Assembly: GCF_017310505.1 (NCBI RefSeq)
Contig: NZ_CP065957.1
Span: 620,001-684,000, forward strand
Length of the DNA: 64,000 bases
Direction: 5' to 3'
Source of the DNA: Methylacidiphilum caldifontis
GTDB taxonomy: Bacteria > Verrucomicrobiota > Verrucomicrobiia > Methylacidiphilales > Methylacidiphilaceae
Shown: piece after piece, positions 37,980 through 46,791 of the stretch
Layout: each line of letters opens with the position of its first letter
Numbering within the stretch: the stretch's first letter is position 1
The notes under the pieces: model-generated
Seen by the model: only the letters and a program-made list of their open reading frames with translations
What the model was told of the DNA's origin: nothing
Database searches by the model: none
Position numbers and translations under genes: made by a program

Positions 37980-38345
37980 ACCTTCCGCTATATAACAACC
38001 CTCGCCAACTCAAGGAAAGGCTTATAAAAGATTTTAGAAAGCAGGGCATTCAAAAGCTGTTGCTAACAGGTTGTAAGCAATAGAAGCATAACCTTGTCAG
38101 CAAGGAACTGATAGAAAAAGCTAGTCGTCACTCATCACAGTCTACTCGAGTCTTCTTGCTTGCTTTTCCAGATTATAAGCTCCAAAAAGCGATTTTCTTT
38201 TCAGTCGGCTTCCCAGATCAGGTCAGATGGGCTTTCAGCCCCATTGATGTCGTCCGCCTATCCACACTTCCCGCCCCAAAAAATTTTTCTTTCGCCACAT
38301 TAAAAATGAAAGAGGTTAAATTTTTGCCCTTATCAAACAAATAAT
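37980..38345 (+). pseudogene. decayed coding remnant of unknown family
   Basis: Fragments of open frame read like a degraded gene (for example DFRKQGIQKLLLTGCKQ then a stop, followed further on by EKASRHSSQSTRVFLLAFP and more). No family was recognised. It lies within the small left-hand island. Confidence 0.25.
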
Positions 38346-38396
38346 TTTTTCTTTTTTTATTATAAAATATTCAAAAATTTCCAAGAATTTAATTCT

Positions 38397-38588
38397 ATGT
38401 CTTCTAGCCGCAAAGCTTTTTGTTTGTGTGTTAAAAATGAAGAACGAGACATTGCTGAGTGGGTTGCTTATCATCTTGTATTTGAATTTGATGCAATTTT
38501 TGTCTATGACAACTTTTCCACCGATCGTACTTTAGAAGTTCTCAACCTGTTTGTTCCACTTGGGAAAGTCAATGTTATTTCTGGTTAA
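38397..38588 (+). pseudogene. truncated glycosyltransferase (family 92/2 type) N-terminus
   Basis: A 63-residue open frame ends early. CVKNEERDIAEWVAYH and FVYDNFSTDRTLEVL are the N-terminal signature of GT92/DUF616-type glycosyltransferases (the DNxSTD stretch binds the nucleotide sugar). The rest of the domain is gone, cut before R2. It is presumably cargo of the eroded left-hand island and non-functional. Confidence 0.6.
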
Positions 38589-38724
38589 CTTTTTTTCCTT
38601 GAGATTAGAGATAATCTTAAGAGCAGGTTTTCAAGAAAGCCACTTGTGATAAATCGCAAAAAGCAGTAAAGGATTGTTAATGATAATATGATATCATTAT
38701 TCTTGTGTCTAGAAACCAAAACCA

Positions 38725-38824
38725 AGCTAAATTTAATCAATACACTTTAGTACATTTTCCTACAGCAAAATGCCTAAAAATACGCCAAAATTGTTGCCAA
38801 AACGATCAAGGAAAATGCAAGGAA
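38725..38824 (+). repeat. att-flanking 100-bp repeat R2
   Basis: Direct copy of R1, ending 46 bases before att copy 2. Two islands inserted in tandem would place such ends side by side, as seen here. Confidence 0.7.
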
Positions 38825-38870
38825 GATTTTGTATTGTGTTTCTACCAGATCTATTTCAAATATGATTTGC

Positions 38871-38916
38871 GTTTTGCTAACCGTGGGTCGTGGGTTCGAA
38901 TCCCACAGCCGGCTCA
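38871..38916 (+). repeat. att copy 2 (island-island junction)
   Basis: Partial copy of the tRNA-Thr 3' half (GTTTTGCTAACCGTGGGTCG onwards to GGCTCA). It cannot form a tRNA because the 5' half is absent. It matches copy 3 at the two diagnostic sites and is followed by sequence like that after copy 1. Confidence 0.85.
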
Positions 38917-38958
38917 CAACAAAAATAGCTGATAATTCTCTCCAGAAGAGAAATCAAA

Positions 38959-39040
38959 GACAAAATTGGCAAACCTATTTTAGGACTTTTCCCTACTGAA
39001 AAATGCCTAAAAAAAATACGAAAATCGTTGCCAAAAACTG
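38959..39040 (+). repeat. att-flanking repeat R3 (diverged)
   Basis: Diverged copy of R1/R2 placed at the same distance (43 bases) after att copy 2 as R1 is after att copy 1, so both mark the left end of an island. Confidence 0.55.
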
Positions 39041-39054
39041 TGAGAAAATTGTGA

Positions 39055-39555
39055 TCAGAGGTTCAAAAGCTGTTTGACAGACTCCGCTGCAATATCCGCG
39101 ATAATAGATTTAATTATCATCGCTATATCTTGTTTAGTTTTAAGCATAATCCTTTTGACTCTGTCTATAGCCAAATTAGTTTTGGGAGTATCTTTGATTA
39201 GATCGTTAATACTTTGATTAAGCAGTTCTTTTTCTTCATCTGAAAGGCTTTCAATTTCTTTAATTCGAATCCGTGCCGCCTCAATTTTTGTTTGAGTCCA
39301 TGGATATGGGGTTCCACAGAAATGACAATAGGATGGTATAGTGTATTCCTTGATAGTAATATATTTTGGATTATAATACATACCTTGTATATCTTCATTA
39401 CAATTTTCGCACTTTGTTATAGACTTTGCGCCACAAATAGTACAATAGTTTTTGTTGTGCATTGGATATCGCTGTGCAGCATCATTAATGAGGTGTCCGT
39501 TCAAACAAATTTGTGCAACATCGTAATCAGATTCTTGTGGGATGCGAAAATTCAT
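39055..39555 (-). CDS. DUF2321-like zinc-ribbon protein
   Basis: A 166-residue soluble protein. The N-terminal half has DVAQICLNGHLINDAAQRYP, CTICGAK, CENC and CHFCGTPYPWT, the arrangement I recall for DUF2321 proteins, with several zinc knuckles. The C-terminal half is helical and charged (about 95-166). Function is unknown; members occur sporadically, often in accessory DNA. It is the first gene of the right-hand island and reads toward att copy 2, divergent from the DUF2971-like gene. Confidence 0.65.
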   Translation of the reverse strand: MNFRIPQESDYDVAQICLNGHLINDAAQRYPMHNKNYCTICGAKSITKCENCNEDIQGMYYNPKYITIKEYTIPSYCHFCGTPYPWTQTKIEAARIRIKEIESLSDEEKELLNQSINDLIKDTPKTNLAIDRVKRIMLKTKQDIAMIIKSIIADIAAESVKQLLNL

Positions 39556-39741
39556 GATTTAAATAATATTCAACGATTTTTATAAATTCAAAGAATTAAT
39601 AGAGTTTTTTCAAAAAAAAATGTTGTAAACAATTAATTAAATGTTTACGAGAGGGGCACATCTTTTACTTAAGGACAGCACTTCTTTTACTTTAAACTTA
39701 AACATAATCTATTTAAATGTTATCGATACTATATGTAAGAC

Positions 39742-40704
39742 ATGATAGCTGATTGGGAAAAAAAGATAAGTCCATATTTTTTGAAGATTTGGGAGGAACT
39801 TTCTCCTTATTCAAATTTACCAAAACTCTACCATTACTCCACTGGAGAAAATTTCATTAAAATCATTGAGAGTGGAGAGCTCTGGGCCACTCAGGTGGCT
39901 TGCCTTAACGATAAGCAAGAGTGTCATGGTTATTATAAACTTATCCAAAAAGCACTAAAGAAACGAAAGTCTAAAAAAAATGGTGGAGTATGTCCAGATC
40001 GGATTTATCAAGCATTATTGGATACTACAAAAGAATCGATCGATAAAAACCTACCTGATATTCCAATCTTTGTTGCGTGTTTTTCGACCGAATCGGATGA
40101 TTTAAGCCAGTGGAGGGCTTATTCACGGGGAGAAGAAGGCTATGCAATCGGGATTGATTTCACGAAGATTCAGGAAAATATGCATCGATCATTTAAGATT
40201 ACTCAAGTAATTTATGATGTAAGTGAACAAGAAAAAATGATAGAATCCATCATTAATGCTGCTGAAAAATTCTTTACCGATTACGAGATTGCTAAGGATT
40301 TAGATCGTCAACTGCCTCAAAATTATGAAGAACTGGAAAAATCAAACAAGGCAGCATTTGCAGCTATAGCATTCCTCAAGGCATTTGGTCAATTTGCACC
40401 TTGTTTTAAGCACGAAGCATATAAAGCAGAAAAAGAGTGGCGCATAATTTATTTTCCAGATGGTAATGACAGTTCACGTATGCGGTTTACTCAGCATCGA
40501 GGTTTCCTTGCTCGGCACGTGGCACTTTTTGGATCGAAAAATAAGGAAAATTCACTTTTATTGCCTGAGCTAATCCGCGAAGTCGTTATTGGTCCTTGTG
40601 CTTATCCAGATATTTCACGTGCAAATGTTCGTTATCTGCTATCTTCTAAAGGCTATCTTAATGTACCAATCAAGACCTCTAATATTCCTTTTCGATCCGT
40701 ATAG
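39742..40704 (+). CDS. DUF2971-like protein
   Basis: A 320-residue soluble protein. The pattern LYHYSTGENFIKIIESGELWAT...LNDKQE, then VACFSTESDDLSQWRAYSRGEEGYAIGID, KAEKEWRII and IREVVIGPCA matches DUF2971, a sporadic family found in islands and near defence genes. Spaced H, Ser/Thr and E residues in these motifs resemble an ADP-ribosyltransferase-like layout, but that is only an impression. The start has no strong ribosome site. It lies between the zinc-ribbon gene and an IS fragment. Enzymatic activity is unknown. Confidence 0.65.
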   Translation: MIADWEKKISPYFLKIWEELSPYSNLPKLYHYSTGENFIKIIESGELWATQVACLNDKQECHGYYKLIQKALKKRKSKKNGGVCPDRIYQALLDTTKESIDKNLPDIPIFVACFSTESDDLSQWRAYSRGEEGYAIGIDFTKIQENMHRSFKITQVIYDVSEQEKMIESIINAAEKFFTDYEIAKDLDRQLPQNYEELEKSNKAAFAAIAFLKAFGQFAPCFKHEAYKAEKEWRIIYFPDGNDSSRMRFTQHRGFLARHVALFGSKNKENSLLLPELIREVVIGPCAYPDISRANVRYLLSSKGYLNVPIKTSNIPFRSV

Positions 40705-40768
40705 CCTATTCAAAACTATGGAATAACGAAAATTCTCATAATACATTATGAGCTATCTTCTCGCATAA

Positions 40769-41311
40769 TAACTGAACTTCCGAAACTCTAAGATATAATT
40801 TATTGCAGCAGAACGAGATAACATTTTTATTCTGCCTACATAGCCCACTTGGGCGGATGAGCAAACAGCGGTAGTAGGTCGAGTTTATGAAGCAATGCGT
40901 TGAGCTCTGTAGGGATCCGGGATAAAAGCCAAGTTACAGGCTTTTCCTTGGTAGAGAGTTGGACCAAGCGGATTGGTTGCAAGCGGCGGAGCACTTTGGG
41001 AACTTCTTCAGTAAAACCCTTCTCTACCCGTTCTGCTCCGAGCCGTGCACTAATCCAAAAGGCCAAGAAGCAGAGCCTTATATGGTTACGAACCCGGTCC
41101 GGTCGCCAGTGACAGACCGGACGGACTTCCAGGTAACTTTTGAGCTCAGAAAAGGCTGACTCAACCACTGCAGGCCTCTTGTAGTGCGTGAGGACTTGCT
41201 GATCCGAAGCTTTGGCCAAGGGAAGGTTAGTCTCCAAAAGATACCAGCCGTCGATTGCCTCTTCTTCCTTGACCCGATCCCTATCGAGCTTCCACCAGAA
41301 CCGGCCTTTGG
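40769..41311 (-). pseudogene. 3'-end fragment of the IS1634-family element
   Basis: Matches the last third of the intact element at 59232-60918, from about its position 60375 to the right terminus. It encodes the C-terminal 133 residues of the transposase (glutamate-bearing SAFSELKSYLEV, then HWRPDRVRNHIRLCF) without start or N-terminal domain. The terminus AACTGAACTTCCGAAACTC and the sub-terminal stem are kept. Confidence 0.85.
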
Positions 41312-41463
41312 TATTAGCTGATCTTTTTCACAAATTTGTTCGGAACTTATAAAGCTATAAAAACGGTCTTTTTGTGGTTCAAATGGTCTAATTTGAACTC
41401 TCACATATAATATTGTAATCTATTATAAAAATATTGTAATTTATTATAAAACAGAACTATTTA

Positions 41464-42204
41464 ATGAATCTTCTACCTAAACGGCTAAAGAAAGAGCCCC
41501 TTATCGAGGCGATTTGGCAGGTTCAATTTGAAGTTATGCAAGATGTTGGTGATGTGTTAATAGGAATTCTTTTTTCTGAACTTAAGAAAACACACCCTAT
41601 ACTGCAATGGCGACGTCTTCCTTCTGCCGATATTCCAGCCCTTGTTGCTCGCGGTGATCCTAATTTACAATTCGCTCCTAAGATGCTTATTGAAGAGCCT
41701 AATGGATCATTTATTTGGCAGGTAGGCGATCGGGTTATCACACTGAATTGCCGTAAACCATATGTTGGCTGGTGCAAATTTAAAGAAGCCGTAAAAATCC
41801 TGACACAAATTATAGAAAGTAGTGAACTCATCTCTAATCCTCAGCGTCATTCATTACGCTACATTGATTTGCTAAGAGACGAGTTGGCAATGGATCTTAC
41901 ACCACTCAGATTGAAATTACAACTTGGTGATTATCAAATTAAGGATCGTGTCCAGATACGTTTGGAAATCCCTGATGCAGAGTGTATACATATTCTTCAA
42001 ATTGCTACTAAAGCTCATGCCAATATTAAAGGTGAAAGGATAATAGGTTCCATCATTGATTTGGAGACGCTGCCAGCAACCAAACCAGGTAACTGGGATG
42101 CCTTGCGGGCACAGCTCGATTTGCTCCATGATCATTCAAAGGAATTCTTCTTCCGTGAGATTTTAACTAAAGAAACTGTACAAAAACTTAATCCTGAGTA
42201 TTGA
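41464..42204 (+). CDS. TIGR04255-family protein
   Basis: A 246-residue soluble protein. The opening LPKRLKKEPLIEAIWQVQFE and the central FIWQVGDRVITLNCRKPYVGW...FKEAVKILTQIIESSEL...SLRYIDLLR match TIGR04255, a sporadically distributed family of unknown function. It is the first of three overlapping genes: its stop lies within the first codons of the small second gene, whose end overlaps a PIN-domain gene. Tight coupling suggests a shared role, possibly as a regulator or target-sensing partner of the PIN nuclease. Confidence 0.7.
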   Translation: MNLLPKRLKKEPLIEAIWQVQFEVMQDVGDVLIGILFSELKKTHPILQWRRLPSADIPALVARGDPNLQFAPKMLIEEPNGSFIWQVGDRVITLNCRKPYVGWCKFKEAVKILTQIIESSELISNPQRHSLRYIDLLRDELAMDLTPLRLKLQLGDYQIKDRVQIRLEIPDAECIHILQIATKAHANIKGERIIGSIIDLETLPATKPGNWDALRAQLDLLHDHSKEFFFREILTKETVQKLNPEY

Positions 42205-42206
42205 CA

Positions 42207-42536
42207 ATGTGTTCAATAACATTGGATATGTCGGAATTGACCTTCTCGAAAAAACCGGTGATTGCTTATCAACATCAACTTCCAGTTTGTACTCAAGTAT
42301 CTTGGAATGATTGTATTTTGGATGTTGGTTACAAGGCTGGTTGTGCCTCAGCTACTGCCCCACAGAATGTCAGACTTTGGGAACATTCTTTTCTAGATTA
42401 TCATCCCAGAACAGAACTTGGAAAAAGGCTTTTGGCTCTTCGTCAAGCCTATGTTGCTAGTGGAGGTCGTTTGCTATCAGCCGATGAAATTGATGAGGAA
42501 CTGTATTTGCGCCGTGGTAGGGTGAGAAATGCCTAA
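42207..42536 (+). CDS. small protein upstream of PIN toxin, candidate antitoxin
   Basis: A 109-residue protein from ATG 42207 (an in-frame TTG at 42201 would overlap the previous stop). Not recognised by sequence. The central part (WEHSFLDYHPRTELGKRLLALRQAYVASGGRLLSADEIDEEL) includes the phrase TELGKRLLALRQAY, which recurs in short proteins upstream of VapC-type toxins. It overlaps the PIN gene by 8 bases (ATGCCTAA). Position and size suit the antitoxin of a VapBC-like pair. Confidence 0.6.
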   Translation: MCSITLDMSELTFSKKPVIAYQHQLPVCTQVSWNDCILDVGYKAGCASATAPQNVRLWEHSFLDYHPRTELGKRLLALRQAYVASGGRLLSADEIDEELYLRRGRVRNA

Positions 42537-42939
42537 GCGCACATATATTGACACTTCTGTATTGTTAGCAGCTTTCAAGGCAGAAGAAGATCTGTCATTA
42601 AAAGCACTCGCTGTACTTGATGATCCTGAGCGAATCTTGATTGTTAGCGATTTGGTTCGCTTAGAAGCCATACCCATGGCACGTTATTTCAATCAACAAC
42701 AAGAAATAGATTTTTACGAAACAGTATTCAATAGAGCAGAAAACATCGCTTGGGATAAATCAGCCTTACAACAGGCTCAAACAATAGCCGAAAGCTATGG
42801 TCTCTCTGCTATGGATGCAATTCATATAGCTCATGCAATGTTTGCAGGAGTAGATGAGTTTGTTAGTGCTGAGAAGCCGACCAAACCGATCTTTCACGTG
42901 CAGGGTCTTGCAACGTTTTCTATAAGAGACAATTATTGA
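42529..42939 (+). CDS. PIN-domain ribonuclease (VapC-like toxin)
   Basis: A 136-residue PIN domain. Acidic active-site residues are in place: D8 in TYIDTSVLLAAF, a glutamate in VRLEAIPM, and D in LSAMDAIHIAHAMFAG, with a further acidic residue at GVDEFVSAE. PIN toxins of the VapC type cleave tRNA or rRNA at specific sites. The gene is the last of a three-gene overlapping unit with a TIGR04255 protein and a small protein. It ends just before an IS remnant. Confidence 0.8.
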   Translation: MPKRTYIDTSVLLAAFKAEEDLSLKALAVLDDPERILIVSDLVRLEAIPMARYFNQQQEIDFYETVFNRAENIAWDKSALQQAQTIAESYGLSAMDAIHIAHAMFAGVDEFVSAEKPTKPIFHVQGLATFSIRDNY

Positions 42940-42950
42940 AGTGTTAAATT

Positions 42951-43589
42951 ACAACCTGATTTAGATGCCTGGAGAAGTTCGGGAAGTAGTCAGGACTATT
43001 TGACAGAGAATGCTTATCTCCATGTATGGGTAGTAAGTCTCGGATGCTTTGTATTATAGAAGTTTGGCAGTGTTCGAGCAAACCTGGCAACTATTCGGTT
43101 TAGATCAAGCTCTTACTGGATTCTAATTGAAAAAGAAACAGAAACTATTAAAAGTGATGATCTACGGACTGATTCTTTTTCCCTCATCCAAGTTTGTCCT
43201 GCGGGAAGAAGTAAAGAGGATACTTTGAAAATCCGTCCAGTCTATCATTGGCGGCCGGACCGGGTCCGTAACCACATAAGGCTTTGCTTCTTGGCCTTCT
43301 GGATTAGCACCCGGCTCGGAACAGAATGGATAGCTAAGGGCTTCACCGAAGAAGTTCCCAAAGTGCTCCGTCGCCTTCAATCAATCCGCTTGGTCCAACT
43401 TTCTACCAAGGGAAAGCCTGTGATCGGACTCTTATCCAAGATTCCTACAGAGCTCAGGCGCATTGCTTCATAAACTCGATCTGCTTCCGCTCTTCGCTCA
43501 GCCGACCAAGTAGGCCTTGTAGGCAGAATAAAAATGTTATATCGTTCTGCTTCAATATCTTATATCTTAGAGTTTTGGAAGTTCAGTTA
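42951..43589 (+). pseudogene. internally deleted IS1634-family copy
   Basis: Carries parts of both ends of the transposase: MPGEVREVVRT-like and FEQTWQLFGLDQALTG-like N-terminal pieces with frame breaks, then from about 43221 the C-terminal part (RPVYHWRPDRVRNHIRLCF to SKIPTEL). The middle, equal to about 59600-60550 of the intact copy, is missing. The right terminus ending GGAAGTTCAGTTA is kept at 43577-43589. Confidence 0.8.
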
Positions 43590-43809
43590 AATTCCACCAC
43601 TTAAATAAAATCTCTTGAAATGAATCCGATTGAATTTCTCTTAACTCCAAGGAAATCTTTTCTGGGATGATTTCACAACCATTTTTACAATAACCTTTTA
43701 CCTTCTTAATTGAATCTATTAAAACATTTTTGTGTAAAGCTAATTGTTCAAGCTTTGCCCTTTGTTGAATCCGACGATATATTGTTTTACTAGCTCCAAC
43801 TGGTCTCAA
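43590..43809 (-). pseudogene. gene fragment cut by the IS end
   Basis: An open frame starts at 43809 (MRPVGASKTIYRRIQQRAKL) and reads as natural protein for about 72 residues until it meets the IS terminus, where the last residues LTELPKL are supplied by IS sequence. It is likely the N-terminal piece of a gene interrupted by the insertion. The family was not recognised. Confidence 0.4.
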
Positions 43810-43940
43810 ATGGGGATTTGTCTTAAATTATCTTTTGAGAAAGTGAGAGCATTTTAAAAAATATTAGTATATGTGAGGTGTAATATAAATATTATTAAAA
43901 ATAAAGATGAATTAGAATGTTGTGAAAAAGGAAAACAACC

Positions 43941-44267
43941 ATGAAAAAATTTTTATTATTTTTATTGATGACCACTTCAGCCTTAGCTTACCCGTTTTAC
44001 ATGAATAATGTCGGTAATTACAGTTTTGGTTATTTCGGAAGAACTCCGATATACATGAATAGAATGGGACCTTACACATTTGGAACTATTGGAAATAGAC
44101 CATTTTATTCAACTCAAGTGGGCAATTTCACATTTGGACAAGTAGGAGTAAGGCAAAATCATTTAAGGAGTAATTTCTACAAATATAACCATTCATACAT
44201 AAGGAGTTTTTATCATGGAAGATCTTATCACAGTAAATACTTAGGAAGTAACATGCCAAACGCCTAA
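43941..44267 (+). CDS. small exported Tyr/Phe/Gly-repeat protein
   Basis: A 108-residue protein with a signal peptide (about 1-16, ...TSALAYPF). The mature part contains three to four tandem units of about 20 residues with the pattern YxxxxGxYxFGxxGxxP (for example YMNNVGNYSFGYFGRTP and YMNRMGPYTFGTIGNRP), then a His/Tyr/Ser-rich tail. A good ribosome site (AAAGGAAAA) precedes the ATG. Possibly a surface or envelope protein; I do not recognise a family. It lies between the IS remnant and the integrase. Confidence 0.6.
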   Translation: MKKFLLFLLMTTSALAYPFYMNNVGNYSFGYFGRTPIYMNRMGPYTFGTIGNRPFYSTQVGNFTFGQVGVRQNHLRSNFYKYNHSYIRSFYHGRSYHSKYLGSNMPNA

Positions 44268-45418
44268 ATATTCTCCTTAATAGCTGAAAACGGCACTATA
44301 TTCGACTCAGGCAATGAAGGGTAAATCTGAAAATACCGCTTGCCATCTTCCTCGCTTACTAATGCCCAGTAATGTCGGTAAACCAATGTAGAACTGGAAT
44401 GACCGAGTTCGAAAGCGACCTTTCCGGCATCTTTGCATTGAGCTAACCTGTAGGAAGCATAGGAATGCCTCATGCCGTTGTGCTTCCATTCAATGCTTGT
44501 CAGAGCCATCAATTTCTCGAGCTTATGTTGTACATTCTTGGGTTTTACATCCCCAACTTTTTTACGGTAGGGTTCAATCCAAGCCCTTGCGTTTTCCTAC
44601 AATGGAACGACCCTTCGACTCGCTGTTTTTGCGACCCCTGCGTCGATCACAACTTCTTTGTGATTAACCTGCGACCATTGAAGTCTGTCCAGTTCTGCAG
44701 TCCTCAGTCCACAGAAGAACCCTAAAGCAAGGTAGGAGACGAGGTCGGGTATCTCTTTCCTTGCGGCTTCCAGTAAAATCTTAATCTCTTCAATGCTGAA
44801 TATTTCAGTCTTGGCAGGTCTTACCTTAAGGTTAGGAACTTTTTTTATGATATCTTCAGGACACCATCCCTGCATAGCACTCCAGTTGAGAAGATTGCTG
44901 ATGACCCTACGGAAATTGACTTTGGTTTGAGGCGCAACCGGAAGATTTAAAATCCAGAGGTAAATTTCTTGTGGAGTGAGAGAGGAAAGAATCCGTCCGG
45001 AAAAATCTTGCTTAAATCGATTTAAGCGGTTTTTCAAGTCCTGTAAAGCTCTTGGTCTTAATCCTTCGATAGTCTTAGCCTCAAGAAAATGAGTTACGGC
45101 TTCCTCAACAGACACACTGGACAACTCCCTCTTGCGTTTTTCTACCCAATCTCTAACTACGGTTAGCGGATCAACCCCAAAAGGTTCCAGCAATTTCTTT
45201 ATCTCTGCCAACATCTCAGCATCCCCGGGACGCAGCGACAAAGCTCCTTTGCCGGCTTCCTCAAGCTGGTTTATGAGCTTCCTGCATTCAGCTTCGGCTT
45301 TAACCTTGTTCGTGAAAAATCTTCTATGACGCTTGCCCTGAGCGTCTCTCCATTCCAGCACATAGGGATACTTACCGTCTTCAGTTTTCTTTATTCTCGG
45401 CGGTAAAGGTTTTCTCAT
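44264..45418 (-). pseudogene. tyrosine integrase with one in-frame amber codon
   Basis: One continuous reading frame of 385 codons broken only by TAG at 44597-44599 (codon 274). Up to there lie the SAM-like core-binding region (about 95-185) and the catalytic start with box I arginine in GLRTAELDRL. After it, in the same frame (ENARAWIEPYRKKVG), come HNGMRHSYAS (box II HxxR), ELGHSS and the nucleophile in VYRHYWALV. All catalytic residues survive if the amber is read through or suppressed. The gene sits 108 bases inside att copy 3, as expected for the island integrase. Confidence 0.85.
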
Positions 45419-45515
45419 ACCATAACAAAACGTAAAATAAAGTAGTCATACATGTCATCAAATTGTCAATAAGATGGATATAATTTTATCTACCAGATAT
45501 AATTGCTATCTGAAT

Positions 45516-45563
45516 ACGGTTTGCTAAACCGTGGGTCGTGGGTTCGAATCCCACAGCCGGCTC
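45516..45563 (+). repeat. att copy 3 (attR, right end of the islands)
   Basis: Repeats the anticodon arm to the acceptor 3' end of tRNA-Thr. The anticodon reads GCT (45523-45525) instead of TGT, and the acceptor is AGCCGGC, fully complementary to the tRNA 5' end. This fits an original chromosomal 3' end displaced by insertion. Confidence 0.88.
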
Positions 45564-45918
45564 TTCAAAAGGATTTAGGCTAGAACATAGATCAACAGGG
45601 AGATGGAAGGATGATTCATTTTAGAGCCAAAACAAGGTTCTCTTTATCTACAGTCTTGCCTAAATTATTTCAACCAACAGTGTTTCTTTATTAAAAAAAT
45701 TCCATCCTTTCACATAACATTAAAATAGGGATAGAACATAGCTGTTGTCATTTTAAACGGAGAAAAGCGGTAGGAGTTAACCAATTCAGCCGACAATTGC
45801 TTTCTGGATACCTTCAGAAATGGAAATCCATGAGACATGGGGCAAAACCTATAAATCTTCATTTTAGAAAAACACATCCTATAAATAAACTTTCAATAAA
45901 CAACCTTAAAAAAAGCCA
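45564..45918. other. 355-base intergenic region
   Basis: AT-rich sequence between attR and the first small secreted-protein gene. No gene, repeat or RNA was recognised. Confidence 0.4.
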
Positions 45919-46386
45919 ATGAACCAATTAGTGTTATTTCATTCAATCATGGGAATCTTTATTGTAGTGCAAAGTTCTTTTGCCCAGATCTATCCTTTTC
46001 CTGAATATCCTAAATCACCAAACTCAAAAGAGCAATCTTCTCAACCTTTATATGGAACCCCTTTTGTAGAATCAACATGGCTAAGTTGGGAAGTAAAAGG
46101 AATTCATTTTCAAGAAGGAATGGATCAAGCCAGAGTAATTAAGATAATGGGTGAAGATTATGAACGATACGATGTAATGGATATCCATTACCGAAGAGGC
46201 CGAATAATGTCAGGATATATTGGGGTATATTTGAAAAATAAATTAGAATCTGCTCATGTTTTAAAATGGACTTACCAAGATTCTTCTCATTATGTATACG
46301 AAGCCTATTTTCTCTTCTTAGATAAAAATAAAAGTCTTGTTAAAATATTTTTAAGGAAAAAACCCTTAACTATTATAGCCCAATAA
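45919..46386 (+). CDS. small exported protein, paralogue of the one at 49045
   Basis: A 155-residue protein with a signal peptide (about 1-23, ...SSFAQIYPFP). The mature domain has VESTWLSWEVKGIHFQEGM, VIKIMGEDYERYDV and IHYRRGRIMSGYIGV, and ends SLVKIFLRKKPL. It shares most residues with the second copy 3 kb away. EGMDQARVIKIMGEDYE resembles the start of SmpA/BamE-like or DUF3192-like folds, where a short helix follows a KGM(S)xxxV motif, but this is only a hint. Function unknown. Confidence 0.6.
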   Translation: MNQLVLFHSIMGIFIVVQSSFAQIYPFPEYPKSPNSKEQSSQPLYGTPFVESTWLSWEVKGIHFQEGMDQARVIKIMGEDYERYDVMDIHYRRGRIMSGYIGVYLKNKLESAHVLKWTYQDSSHYVYEAYFLFLDKNKSLVKIFLRKKPLTIIAQ

Positions 46387-46791
46387 AAAAGTTTCTATGA
46401 GGCAATCCTTATTTTTAAAGCCAACTCAATTCTTGTCCAATGCATAATAAACACATACTTCACTATAAAATCATTACAATAGAGATCCATTAGATTAAGC
46501 TCCCCAAGGAAAAAAAGATTGTAGGATTATTGTAAAAGTGTTGTCATAGTATTCAAATAAATATCTTCCTTTTTCGTCTAAGCGAAAATATAGAGTCATA
46601 AAATCCTATTTATCCTGATAAGAGTATTTGCTGAGCTCAGGCTTATTTTCTGACTCCCACCTTTTGCCCAGCTTCTTTTTGCAAAAAGGCAAAATCAGGT
46701 TTTTTTCTGAAGCATTTTTATAATTTTAAAAAAATTAAAAATAATAAAAATACTCTTTACACATTGAATTTTTTTTTTAATCTCCGAGATA
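46387..46791. other. 405-base intergenic region
   Basis: Nothing coding was recognised between the secreted protein and the barrel gene. AT-rich, with a T-rich run just before the barrel gene. Confidence 0.4.

Noticed and set aside
38871-38916. A second tRNA gene at att copy 2
   Set aside because: No D arm or 5' acceptor strand precedes it; it is only the 3' half. The same applies to copy 3 at 45516.
37753-39040. Repeats R1-R3 as a CRISPR array
   Set aside because: Only three unequal copies of about 100 bases, tied to att sites, with no regular spacers; no short direct-repeat array was found anywhere in the window.
44264-44512. Separate small gene encoding an integrase C-terminus
   Set aside because: It is in the same frame as the upstream integrase part; one amber codon separates them, so it is one gene.
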